Source: Culex pipiens pallens
Lineage: Eukaryota; Arthropoda; Insecta; Diptera; Culicidae
DNA: 64,000 nucleotides
NCBI RefSeq assembly: GCF_016801865.2
Contig: NC_068939.1
Location: 156,680,240-156,744,239 of the forward strand
Direction: 5' to 3'
Shown one piece after another: positions 1 to 10,839 of this stretch. Numbering within the stretch: position 1 is the first letter of the stretch; each line of letters opens with the position of its first letter. The notes beneath the pieces are model-generated. The model saw nothing but the letters and a program-made list of their open reading frames with translations. It was not told the DNA's origin and searched no databases. The position numbers and the translations under genes were made by a program.

Positions 1-119
1 TTGAAAATTACCCTCTCCGATCCTGCTCAAATTTGGCAGGGCTGTTGATACTATCGAAACATGCAAGAATTCCGAATTTCATCCAAATCGGACCACCCCC
101 TCCATTTTTGTACCTCCCC

Positions 120-2440
120 AAAACATCGACTTTTTGGCGATTTTTGAGCGAAACCCCTATCTTCAAACGACGATAACTCAGGAACCACAAATCTTAGAGG
201 GTCGGTCTTAGACTCAATTTTGAAGGAAATTGGACGTAGAATCCATTTCCGTGATCAAAATTTTGATTAATTTATTTTTTCTACCTGTATTGCGCAATTG
301 AAAACTTTAAACGGCCGTATCTCAAAACACCCCATCTTATTTTTTTGATTTGACCTCACCATCGTATTCCCCGTCCAATTTTACATAAGAATCACTTATC
401 GACAGAAATGAATATGTTTCGTTCCAGAGATATCGAATTTTAAAGTTTTGAGTAGTTGAGATTACCTACATCAGCTTCATTCGCCGCATCTGCTAGAAGC
501 ACACAGGCCGGCTGATTAAAAACTGCTACCTGGTGTTCTGAGAGATGATTAATTTTATTTTTATAATTTTACGCAAATATTTTTTCAAATAGCTAATACC
601 TTGATCAATCTTTTTTGTGTAAGGAATATTTATTGGGTTATTTTGAATGCACCGTTTTTTACGTGTTGCTAACCGTTTTAGAGTACTCCCGAGGCCATGA
701 CTAGGGCCTTTGTCATGGGCGGTAGCAAAATAGTGCTATTTCGTCAGCTGTGTGCTATCTTGTGACATAGGCCATTTTGGTCGAAACTGAGTTAATGAAG
801 ACGTTTTGCTATATTTAACAAACACTACAAGATGCTTTAACCCGATTTTGGGAACTCGCTTCCGTTTCCCGGATATCGTAATGCACACTTGTGACATAGA
901 CCAATTTATCATCAAAATGATCGTGCACACTTGTGACACGTACGTCATACATGTTGTTGGAAAATGTGGAAAATTTCTCTTGTTTTCACAAATTTATGTT
1001 GATACACATTTTCTAAAGGCAATGCAATGTTTTGTTTTTGAAAATATACTGATTAAGTCGGTTAAACTATTGATTTAAGCTTATTTTAGTTTGTATGGGA
1101 ATACTGTGCACACTTGTGACACGTAGTACAATTTTACTTTCAAAACACACTTGTGACACGTGCTTTTCAGATTTTTGTTTACATAATGTATTGTATCTTT
1201 TAACTGGTTTAACCAAACTTGGAGCGATTGTTTAGCGATAGTATACGAACCGATTGCTACAAAAAGTTTGACTCTATCATTCATAATTTTGAAAATATTT
1301 ATCGTCAAACTTTTAAATCGATTTTCTCGAATAGTACTAAATGGTCGTTGTCACAAGATAGCACACAACTGACGATTTAGCAAAAAACCCAAAATCTGAT
1401 TTATGGATTAAAAGTTTGATCATATTAAATCGATTTTTATATTGTGAGCCAGCTCCATTTGATTAAAAGATGATTTTGGTCACGGTACATTTAATTAACA
1501 AAATATTTATACGTGTGGACAGCAGCCGTATTGTGTTCCAAGAATCCAAGAATGATAGCAGAAAAAAAAAACATTGTTGTTCTGACGGTGTCGAAGTCAT
1601 CGCAACTTTATTTGCGGAATTAGCCGCTTCGCAGCAGATCAAACTTTGTAATTTTCTAACATTTTTCATTTTTATACTTTCCAGAAATCCTTTTCCTACT
1701 CCTTGTGATCGTCCTTCACTAGAATACAACGTATCAACAAATTTTATTAATTTTATTTCATATTTTTTTACTCAATAATGTATCGTGCACTTATTGTTCA
1801 GTGTTACTTACAAGATCAATTGCATTTTCCTGCACGCTCCGTCGTAATCCAATTCTGCCCTTTACTGTAGGTCGTTATTGCTCTGTCCTGTGAGTTAGCA
1901 CAGAAATTCACTTAATTTTTTTTGAGCAGATAAACATTTGCGATTAAACTCCTGTTTCCTACAGTTATACAGTTAATTTTTGCTCAAAGTGATATAGATT
2001 ATTTATGATGAATTATTATTTCAATAAATGATCAGGTAGCAGTTATTGATCAGCCCGCCTGTGTGCTTCCAGCAGATGCGGCGAATGAAGCTGATGTAGG
2101 TAATCTCAAAAACTCAAAACTTTAAAATTCGATATCTCTGGAACGAAACATATTCATTTCTGTCGATAAGTGATTCTTATGTAAAATTGGACGGGGAATA
2201 CGATGGTGAGGTCAAATCAAAAAAATAAGATGGGGTGTTTTGAGATACGGCCGTTTAAAGTTTTCAATTGCGCAATACAGGTAGAAAAAATAAATTAATC
2301 AAAATTTTGATCACGGAAATGGATTCTACGTCCAATTTCCTTCAAAATTGAGTCTAAGACCGACCCTCTAAGATTTGTGGTTCCTGAGTTATCGTCGTTT
2401 GAAGATAGGGGTTTCGCTCAAAAATCGCCAAAAAGTCGAT
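120..2440. mobile_element. Inner element with ~410-bp terminal inverted repeats
   Basis: Bases ~120-533 are an almost exact reverse complement of 2030-2440. Both ends begin CATCGACTTTTTGGCG, which fits a long-TIR element. The uninterrupted arm near 3340-3358 reads CATCGCACAGTGGG on the opposite strand, so the element sits at or replaces a few bases of that junction. The 1.5-kb middle has no recognisable protein and holds a smaller inverted repeat at 735-1375. Superfamily not determined. Confidence 0.65.
735..1375. repeat. Small TIR element with repeated CACTTGTGACA motifs
   Basis: The left end carries GTCAGCTGTGTGCTATCTTG and the right end its reverse complement with one mismatch, near 1348-1372. 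Between them the motif ACACTTGTGACA recurs at about 886, 923, 1109 and 1146, often extended to GACACGT. A similar TCAAGATAGCAC stretch occurs at ~48785. Short repeated subterminal motifs are typical of transposase-binding arrays in DNA transposons, but no transposase is present here. Confidence 0.5.
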
Positions 2441-3352
2441 GCACAGTGGGAAAAAAGGACCCAAAAAATTACCGCAACATGATTTCGCGCAAATCATCGA
2501 TTGCTATACACCAAAAGCTTCGTTTTTGCACCAGCAACAATAATCCGATGAAAAATCGCACTGCACGGACCGGTGGCCGGAGTACACACCACCGGAAGAT
2601 CCGGATTTTTGGAAAGAGTGTCAGATTTATCAAATTGTGAACTGATAAGCTTTCTTCTACCATGAATAGTCACGCAAAACAATCCTAGAATAATATTAAA
2701 TACCATAGGATCCATCGGAACCGGTTCCACCGATTTCCGGTGGCCACATCCGGAACCGCATTAGGAAATAGCGTAAACTAGTCATGCGACGTATCAAACT
2801 TCTTGATTTTGGATGGAGAATATCCTTAAAATGTATTTTTAACCTCCGGTGACCGGTTCCCAGGTTCTCCGGTGGCCACATCCGAAGATCATATTTGGCA
2901 AATTCCTGAAACCACTCTTGCGACATATCAAACTTCATGTTTTTAAGAGAGGAGTGTATAACTCATGTCCCCATCCAAAATCAAGAAGTTTGATACGTCG
3001 CATGACTGGTTAACACTGTTTCCTAATGCGGTTCCGGATGTGGCCACCGGAGATCGGTGGAACCGGTTCCGATGGGTCCTATGTTATTTAATATTATTCT
3101 GGGATTGTTTTGCATGACTATTCATGGTAGAAGAAAGCTTATCAGTTCACAACTGGAATAATCGGATACTTTTTCCAAAAATCCGGATCTTCCGGTGGCC
3201 TGTACTCCGGCCACCGGTCCGTGCAGTGCGATTTTTCATCGGATTATTGTTCCTGGTGCAAAAACGAAGCTTTTGATGTATAGCAATCGATGGTTTGTGC
3301 GAAATCATGTTGCGGTAATTTTTTGGGCCCTTTTTTCCCACTGTGCGATGTT
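2434..3352. repeat. Foldback repeat with ~380-bp arms
   Basis: Bases 2434-2815 match the reverse complement of 2970-3352, leaving a loop of about 155 bases. The loop contains a further direct copy of the arm motif: CCGGTTCC, then CGGTGGCCACATCCG, then CGACATATCAAACTTC. Short ORFs that cross the arms are mirror images of each other and are not genes. Confidence 0.7.
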
Positions 3353-3471
3353 TTGGGGAGGTACAAAAATGGAGGGGGTGGTCCGATTTGGATGAAATTC
3401 GGAATTCTTGCATGTTTCGATAGTATCAACAGCCCTTCCAAATTTGAGCAGGATCGGAGAGGGTAATTTTC

Positions 3472-4027
3472 AAATTTGCACTTTTTCGTGCACAGTTGAG
3501 ATGGAATGACCCCTATTTTAATCTATTTGAGAACATTAAAAATCCTTATAAATATTGAATGCATTTGACACAGATTATTTTTTTTATGAATCAAAAGATT
3601 TTTACAAATTTTTGTTTTATCAAACAAGAACTGTTTATCAAACAAATCTAAAAACAACAACAAAGTTAATGAAAAACTAATATAGAACCTAATTTTAACG
3701 ATTATGGCCAGCGTTAAATTATGATTATGTTTTAATATTGATTGAATATTTGTAAGAATGAATCCAACTAGGGTTGGCAATGGTTTTTTGGTGGTAAATA
3801 TTATATTCATTTCAAATTTTTTTATTTCCTAAAGGTTTCTCTTGAACTTTTTTTGAGTACTATAGATTATGCTTGATTTTTAGTTATCGAAAAACATAAA
3901 TATCGAAAAAAAATCCAATCGTCGTTCGTTCTGAATGGGAAAATTTTAAAACGTTTTTTTCGTTTTGCAAACATGAAAAAAATATTGAAATAGCAAAAAA
4001 GCAAATTCAAGATTTTGATTGAAGTTA
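3472..4027. other. AT-rich intronic spacer, nothing recognised
   Basis: Low-complexity A/T-rich DNA between two foldback clusters, within the inferred TCTP intron. No gene, TIR or tandem array was recognised here. Confidence 0.6.
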
Positions 4028-4089
4028 CACTAAATCCCCCATGTGCGCTCTTTTTGGGGGGGCGCACACCGGGGGAGAGCGCAATTCGG

Positions 4090-4195
4090 GGGAGCGTTAT
4101 TTCGGGGTTTGAGCGCAAACGGGGGGAGCGTTATTTCGGGGTTTGAGCGCAAACGGGGGGAGCGTTATTTCGGGGTTTTGGCGTAAAATGGGGTT
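4090..4195 (+). repeat. 34-bp G-rich subterminal tandem repeat (3 copies)
   Basis: AGCGTTATTTCGGGGTTTG recurs at 4093, 4127 and 4161, a spacing of exactly 34 bases, with runs of four to six G between copies. Related but shuffled G-rich copies occupy the other end at ~6345-6450. These could bind a transposase or fold into G-rich structures; that is inference. Confidence 0.75.
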
Positions 4196-4287
4196 TTCTT
4201 TTTTAATGTACTTTATTTACAAATAAATGAAATATTTATATAAGGGGTCATCCACAAAACACGGGTAAGGGACCATCCACAAATCTG

Positions 4288-5250
4288 GGTATCCAAGAAC
4301 TCCCGGAAGTCATGCCCTAGATATCTACTTGATCATCGAGGGTCTATATGGTTGAACTAACCATCGGTATAGCTTCAGGTAGCTTCAGTGAACCACGATG
4401 GATACCCTTCGCAATGTTGGATTGTTATGGGTCCTTCAGGAACTCTCGGAAGTTATGACCTGATGATCTGCCTGATCAACGGGGGTCTATATGGGTGAAT
4501 TAACCATCGGTATAGCTTCCGGTAGCTTCAGTGAATCACGATGGATATTCTGGGTTACGTTGGATTGTTATGGGTCCTCCAGGAACTCCCGGGAGTTATG
4601 ACCTGATAATCTACCTGATCAACGGGGGTCTATATGTATATATTACCCATCGGTATAGCTTCAGGTAGCTTCAGTGAACCACGCTGGATACCCTTCGCCA
4701 TGTTGGTTTGATATGGGTCCTCCAGGAACTCTATTGAGTTATGACCTGATGATCTACCTGATCAACGGGGGTCTATATTGGTATATTACCCATCGGTATA
4801 GCTTCAGGTAGCTTCAGTGAACCACGATGGATATCCTTGGCCATGTTGGATTGATATGGGTCCTCAAGGAACTCCCGGGAGTTATGACCTGATGATCTAC
4901 CTGATCAACGGGTGTCTATATTGGTATATTAACCATCGGTATAGCTTCCGGTAGCTCCAGTGAACCACGATGGATATTCTGCGTTACGTTGGATTGTTAT
5001 GGGCCCTCCAGGAACTCCCGGGAGTTATGACCTGATGATCTACTTGATCGACGGGGGTCTATATGGATGTATTAACCATCGGTATAGCTTCAGGTAGCTT
5101 CAGTGAACCACGATGGATACCCTTCGCCATGTTGGATTGATATGGGTCCTCCAGGAACTCCCGGGAGTTATGAACTGATGATCTACCTGATCAACGGAGT
5201 CTATATGGATGTATAAATCATCGGTATAGCTTCAGGTAGCTTCACTGCAC
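4288..5250 (+). repeat. Tandem array, seven 143-bp units (direct)
   Basis: The landmark GTTATGACCTGATGATCTACC (with variants) starts at 4309, 4452, 4595, 4738, 4881, 5024 and 5167; every step is exactly 143 bases. The unit also contains ACCATCGGTATAGCTTC, GTAGCTTCAGTGAACCACG and GTTGGATTGTTATGGGTCC. 143 is not a multiple of three and all frames are interrupted, so it is not protein-coding. The outermost unit carries the variant ATGCCCTAGATATCT. Confidence 0.9.
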
Positions 5251-6205
5251 CACGATGGATGCTCTGGAGTTCGTTGGATTGTTGGACCCATATAGACCAA
5301 CCCTCGTTGATCAGGTAGATCATCAGGTCATAACTCCCGGGAGTTCCTGGAGGACCCATAACAATCCAACGTACCCCAGAATGTCCATGGTGGTTCACTG
5401 AAGCTACCTGAAGCTATACCGATGGTTAATATACCAATATAGACCCCCGTTGATCAGGTAGATCATCAGGTCATAACTCCTTGGAGTTCCTGGAGGACCG
5501 ATAACAATCCAACGTACCCCAGAGTATCCATCGTAGTTTACTGAAGCTACCTGAAGCTATACCGATGGGTAATATACCAATATAGACCCCCGTTGATCAG
5601 GTAGATCATCAGGTCATAATTTCATGGAGTTCCTGGAGGACCTTTAATAATCCAACATGGTTAAGGGTATCCATTGTGGTTCACTGAAGCTACCTGAAGC
5701 TACACCGATGGTTAATATACCAATTTAGGCCCCCGTTGATCAGGTAGATCATCAGGTCATAACTCCATGGAGTTCCTGGAGGACCCATAACAATCCAACG
5801 TACCCCAGAGTATCCATCGTGGTTCACTGAAGCTACCTGAAGCTATACCGATGGTTAATTCACCCATATAGACCCCCGTTGATCAGGTAGATCATCAGGT
5901 CATAACTTCCGAGAGTTCCTGGAGGACCCATAACAATCCAACCTACCCCAGAGTATCCATAGTGGTTCACTGAAGCTACCTGAAGCTATACCGATGGTTA
6001 ATTCACCCATATAGACCCCCGTTGATCAGGTAGATCATCAGGTCATAACTCCATGGAGTTCCTGGAGGACCCATAACAATCCAACGTACCCCAGAGTATC
6101 CATCGTGGTTCACTGAAGCTACCTGAAGCTATACCGATGGTTAATAGACCCATATAGACCCTCGATGATCAGGTAGATATCTAGGGCATGACTTTCGGGA
6201 GTTCT
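5251..6205 (-). repeat. Tandem array, seven 143-bp units (inverted)
   Basis: The reverse complement of the 143-bp unit is repeated with the landmark TCATAAC at 5329, 5471, 5614, 5757, 5900 and 6043, and a seventh, variant copy at ~6186. Spacing is 143 bases apart from one step of 142. The outermost unit has the same AGATATCTAGGGCAT variant as the outermost unit of the direct array, so the two arrays are mirror images in register and not independent expansions. Confidence 0.9.
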
Positions 6206-6462
6206 TGGATACTCAGATTTGTGGATGGCCTTTTATCCGTGTTTTGTGGATGACCCCTTATACAAATGTTTCATTTATATGTAAATAAAGTACATTAAAA
6301 AAGAAAACCCCATTTTAGCCAAAACCCCGCAATAACGCTCCCCCGATTTGCGCCAATTAGAGCGTTATTTGGGGGGAGCGTTATTTCGGGGTTTGAGCGC
6401 AATTTGGGGGGCGCAAAACGGGGGAGGCGCAATCGGGGGGAGCGTATTTAGGGGATTTAGTG

Positions 6463-7657
6463 TATTGTAAAAAAACAATATCAAAATTAAAAAAAATAGA
6501 ATGGAACTTGAAAAACATTTTTTTTAAACAAATTTCAAGATATTTTTTCTAAATTCTTCGAAAGTAATCATGTTTTAAGCGTTCTTTGATTTTTAATAAA
6601 ATAAAATTAAATAAAATTTTAAATTCAGTGATCTTTAATTTTTTCCCATTTCTAGTTGAAATGAAGTATCAAAAACTATACGTTAGCCAGTTTTAAAAAC
6701 TAACATTGAAATTATAAGTATTTTTAAGCTTTCGGTTAATTTTCAAAAACTACTTGTTATGTTTATATTCCGAATCAAAATATTGAGTGCTTTCATTTTT
6801 AAGTATTTTTTAGGAGTTTTCGTAAAAAAATAAACTTAACAATGTTTATTTTTTTACGAAAATTGTAAACAGTTTAATTTGTTTTAATTCATTTTAAATC
6901 AATTTTGAACAATTAACTTCGCGGCCCTTTTTTCTACTTGACTGCTGGTTCCAAGGGGACAAATGTTGTCTTGTCAATTTATTTTTTTGCATTAAAATGA
7001 GAAAAAAAGTGATCAGAATTGATTTTTAATCGTGTTTTTTTTTTTTACCGTTGTTCGTAAAAATTTACATAGGGCTTTACGACTCTATTCAGGAATAAAA
7101 AAAATAAAGAAAAGGTTCTTAAAGATTTAATAAATTTTAAATTGTTTAAATAAATAAATTTTAAAGTATTGGAATATTAAAAATTTTCAATTCTGGAATT
7201 TCTGATGTATTAAATTTGAGTTAAAAAATTTTTCAGTCGGAACTATTTTGCATTGTCTCGAAATTTTCAAAATAGTTCTAGCGGTTAAAATGCTTATGCG
7301 CCCTTTTCAAGATCGGTATCGAAATTCATGGTTTTCAATACCAAGCATGATAATTGCCATTTTGACGAAAATGATTACTTGCCGAAATAGCCGGAAGCCC
7401 TTAGGAATGATTCGGTAGGGGACATTTACGAAACCATGCGAAATTCATGGTTTTGATACCGGGCCAGCAAAAAATGATGTGTGATTGAGTTTGAGCAAAA
7501 ATGTTCAAACAGCATTTATGTCTGAATCTATAAACGAAAATAAAATTGGGGATCTTTCTATGTTGTTCGGGAACTGTTAAATTCAAATGAACTTCTTGCT
7601 TCTCTGTATACAACAAACAAACTAACAAAAACGCAATCTTCTCCGTTTTTTTTCCAG
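6463..7657. other. AT-rich 3' part of the TCTP intron
   Basis: Mostly A/T-rich sequence without recognisable genes or clear TIRs. It ends in a pyrimidine-rich tract and a CAG acceptor (AG at 7656-7657) in front of the TCTP exon. No upstream TCTP exon was found anywhere in 1-7657. Confidence 0.6.
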
Positions 7658-7889
7658 GCTGGTCACCAAGCTCGAAGAGAAGGACCCCAGCCAGGTCGAG
7701 GTGTTCAAGACCAACATCAACAAGGTGATGAAGGATCTGCTGACGCGCTTCAAGGACCTGCAGTTCTTCACCGGCGAGTCCATGGACTGTGAGGGTCTGA
7801 TCGCGATGCTCGAGTACCGCGACATTGACGGCGTCAGCACGCCCATCCTGCTCTGCTTCAAGCACGGTCTCGAGGAGGAGAAGTTCTAA
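7658..7889 (+). CDS. Tctp: Translationally controlled tumour protein, last coding exon (5'-partial)
   Basis: This exon encodes the C-terminal 76 residues of TCTP, a conserved, abundant cytosolic protein linked to growth control, microtubule and calcium binding and anti-apoptotic roles. The exon follows a TTTTTTTTCCAG acceptor; its first base completes a split codon, and reading begins LVTKLEEKDPSQVEVFK. Family landmarks are the helical-hairpin end (VFKTNINKVMKDLLTRF), then FKDLQFFTGESMD, the LEYRD strand and the terminal FKHGLEEEKF; stop TAA is at 7887-7889. TCTP is usually about 170 residues, so roughly the first 95 residues lie on exons not found here and presumably left of the window. High third-position GC contrasts with the AT-rich surroundings. 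Identification rests on similarity recalled for the family and is firm. Confidence 0.93.
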
Positions 7890-9633
7890 GGACTCACAAC
7901 AACAACCCCAACCACAACCATGCTCTTACTATTTTTTTTTCTTTCCAAATCTTTTCTGCGACTAGTTTCTTTTTTGTTGTGTTTCGTTCACACGATGTGC
8001 ATCAGGATCGCGAAGTGACAGACACGGAACGTTTTCCAACACAATTCCTACGAGCCTTATCTCTTAACAAAATATTTTTTTATATTTATTTACGGCAAAT
8101 CTAGACGAAACTTTTTTTAAGACACAAAATCTAATGATTGCAAACTTGATTAAATAGTGTTAAATACAAATGGCAGGGCTTTAATTCAAACGGACGACAA
8201 AACCAATAATCACAATCTTCATGTTGGCGAAAAGTAAGGTGACGATCATTAGAGCATTTCCAGTAGAGCAAAGACTTGTGCCCTCTGTGCCCCCGCCCTT
8301 TCCCTCCCTTCGCGGAAAATCGTCGCAGGTGCCACACACTAAGCTTCGACCTTCCACACACACGAAAGTGTTCTCGCATTTATCGCCAGACAGGGAAAAG
8401 AATCAGCTTACCAGAGGAGAACAGCTTAGAGTTGGCACAGTGTTTTGTATTTTTCCGTTTTTTCAAACCATCCAAAATACTCGTGCTTTGTTTGAGAAAA
8501 GGAAAAGAAAAGAATGCGGCGACGCGGTGGCTTTTGAAGCAAAACGCTTTAGGTTAGAACGGGCCTAGATCATCACACTCTCTTGAGGTGGTGGAGCAGT
8601 CCAGCTTTTTTTTTAGTTTGGTGGAAAGAACTGTTAGGAAGGTGGAGAAAAGTAGTTTTTTCCTTCTCCTAATTTGTTGGAACGAATATCTCAGAAACAA
8701 CAAAACACTACAACACACATCAATTAGGACAGGATAAAGAATGTCACAGTGGAGGAAAAAACAAAAAATAAATGCATCGCGCGGGGCAAACTCCAGCCTG
8801 GTTCCGCGGATGTTGAATGGCAAAAAATACAGTTTTTCTTTTTACTATAAATCCGAAATATTCCCATAAAGATTACTGAATTTTCCTGCTGAAAAATCAC
8901 GTGATTCCTGTATAACAAATACCGGAACAGTTGAAACCAAACCAATACGAACAACTTTGAATAGTTAAAATCCACCACAAATATTGGAGAGCGCTACTTC
9001 TGAGGATGGATGAGGATCATTCCTGAAAAAATCCATCATTAAAAAACTTCAACACAGTGACATAATCGTCGTTCAAAACAAGTAAGTAAAAAAATGCCAA
9101 GACTCCAGCATTGTTTCGCTTCCTCCGCGAAGGATCTTTGATTCTGTTCCCAAAACTGCCCTCGTGAACACTTCCTCCCTCTTGGACATAGAGGCTTTCT
9201 GTTTTATTTTTTATTTCGATTATGCAAAGTAGCAGAAACCGTTCGCCTACTCCTGCACAATACCCGTGCCTCCAAAAACAGTACAGCGAATCAAATTGTT
9301 TTTTCTTCACAAACATGTACCATCAACCGAATTTGAGAGAATTCATCCCAAAAATAATCACTTTGAAAAAAGATCACTAAGAAACAGCAACCCTTTTGAA
9401 GTAACAATTTGCCAACACACAACTAATACAAAAAATGTTCAGATGGTAAATTGGAAAACTCACAAAAGATTAAAAGAGAACTGTTGCAGTTAAAACATTG
9501 AAGTCCGTACTAGGAAGGAGCATTTCGACTGTCTTCAATAAACATGTTTTGGAAAAATATCTGTTCCTCAGAACAGCAATAATGTTTTAACTTTTTTGCG
9601 TGTTATGCCTTTTTTGAAACATGAGCAGTTCTT
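7890..9633 (+). other. TCTP 3' UTR and downstream flank
   Basis: After the stop come ACAACAACCCCAACC-type sequence and T-rich stretches, plausible 3' UTR. Candidate AATAAA signals occur at 8767-8772 and within CTTCAATAAACATG near 9536; which one is used cannot be decided. Short ORFs in this stretch are not conserved-looking. No other gene was recognised. Confidence 0.4.
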
Positions 9634-9637
9634 TTAA

Positions 9638-10835
9638 CCCTCTACAACCCAACCCCGCCTTTAGACGGGCTTCGATTTAAAAAATCGCCAAAAATCCATT
9701 TTTCAACCAATTTTTGATTTTTAAAAAGCATTGGAAAGAAGAACTCTCAAAATTTTAGAAAATTTATGGATTGGAAGTTTTACTTGTTTTATGTGACTTT
9801 GCCAATGTTTTTAAAAATGTAATTTTTTTAAAGGTCAACTTTAGCAGTGTTTTTTACTAACATCTTCTATATATATAAAAAACAAGCCTTACCCGACAAA
9901 CTCCGTCTTGTTTTTTTCGTTTGTTGACGTTTTTAGCTTGTTTGCTTTTTCAGCCTTCTGTGATTAAAATTTGATTTTACCTAACTTTTCCCATACAATC
10001 TGCAGATTTTCCGGAATCCACTCCAGAGTGGCCAAAGTGTCAATTAGTTAGCGTATAAACCTTCCTTGGGTTTATACGAACCCAACGCAACAAAGAGCGT
10101 TCCGATCCGACGCTCCGTATTGAACTGATTCGCGTTCGAACAAAACCGTCGAAATTTTTTATATATATAGATTTCGACGGTTTTGTTCGAACGCGAATCA
10201 ATTCACCACGGAGCGTCGGATCGAGGTGCTCTTTGATACGTTGGGTTCGTATAAGCCCAAGGAAGGTTTATACGCTAGCAAATTTACACTTTGGCCACTC
10301 TGGAACCGATTCCGAAAAATCTGCAGATTGTATGGGAAAAGTTACGTAAAATCAAATTTAGATCACAGGAGGCTGAATAAGCAAACAAGCTAAAAACGTC
10401 AACAAACAAAAAAAGGCAGAACGAAGTTTGCCGGGAAGAGCTTGTTTCTTATATTTTAAGTAAAAAGAAGTATGCAGTAATTTTTCTAGTGCCCCAGACT
10501 ATGCCTCTACGAATTTATTTACAATTTAAATGATAATGGTGCCATTTTATAGCAGAAAATGTGAAAAACATGCAAAAAATTGAAAAAGTTACTGTAAAAA
10601 CATGAAAAAATTAGATAGGCAAAATGTAATGATAGGAGGTGGTAGAGTAGGCCAAATACTACCAAAAACAAACATAACCTAAGCAAGATAAATTCAGATT
10701 AAAAAACTAAAACTGAAACAACAAAAACATAAAACAAGAGAAGTAAAGTTTTTCGTAGAACAAAAGTTGTTCAAAATGACCTCCTGAACACGGGAAAAAT
10801 AAAAATTTTCGAAAAAAAATTTGGACAGTAGAGGG
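9638..10835 (+). mobile_element. piggyBac-like MITE, copy 1, interrupted
   Basis: TTAA at 9634-9637 and 10836-10839 flank ends reading CCCTCTAC and GTAGAGGG. TTAA duplication plus CCC termini is the hallmark of piggyBac-type elements. The body matches two other copies (16065-16678 and 23856-24472, each about 615 bp). This copy is longer because a ~580-bp palindromic element sits in it at ~9868-10452. There is no transposase, so it is non-autonomous. Confidence 0.85.
9868..10452. mobile_element. Near-perfect palindromic MITE nested in copy 1
   Basis: The two halves, centred near 10160, are reverse complements over about 280 bases each. Matching landmarks are ACAAGC ends, AATCTGCAGATT, GGCCACTC, AAGGAAGGTTTATACG, GGAGCGTCGGATCG and GGTTTTGTTCGAACGCG. 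The intact relatives read straight through CTATATTTTAAG at this point, so the insertion site is an AT-rich TATAT target. The left half differs from the right by a few substitutions. No coding capacity. Confidence 0.85.
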
Positions 10836-10839
10836 TTAA

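Larger units (their letters stand above)
1..3471. repeat. Composite nest of inverted repeats (foldback transposon cluster)
   Basis: The first ~125 bases reappear as reverse complement at about 3345-3471, so this stretch is enclosed by matching arms. Inside lie two more inverted-repeat blocks placed end to end: ~120-533 against 2030-2440, and 2434-2815 against 2970-3352. The outer left arm may begin before the window, since base 1 is already inside the match. A diverged relative of the right arm lies at about 48425-48575, sharing the GGGGGTGGTCCGAT and GTTGAGATGGAAT stretches. No open reading frame resembling a transposase is visible. Inferred to be a nested, non-autonomous transposon cluster inside the large TCTP intron. 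Confidence 0.75.
4028..6462. mobile_element. TA-flanked foldback element with mirror-image tandem arrays
   Basis: The ends are CACTAAATCCCC and its exact reverse complement GGGGATTTAGTG, each followed outward by TA (4026-4027 and 6463-6464). The inverted match continues inward: G-rich subterminal repeats, a shared stretch ending in a run of A and AGAAAACCCC, then GGGGTCATCCACAAAACACGG. The centre is filled by two head-to-head arrays of a 143-bp unit. There is no transposase ORF. CACTA-type ends recall the CMC superfamily, whereas a TA duplication fits Tc1/mariner; classification is left open. Confidence 0.85.

Noticed and set aside
1463..1778. Overlapping ~90-100-codon ORFs on both strands
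   Set aside because: They lie in the A/T-rich loop of a TIR element, resemble no protein, and have no splice or start context that stands out.
4288..6205. CRISPR-like regular repeats
   Set aside because: The units are 143 bp, contiguous with no unique spacers, and arranged as an inverted pair in a eukaryotic intron with transposon ends.
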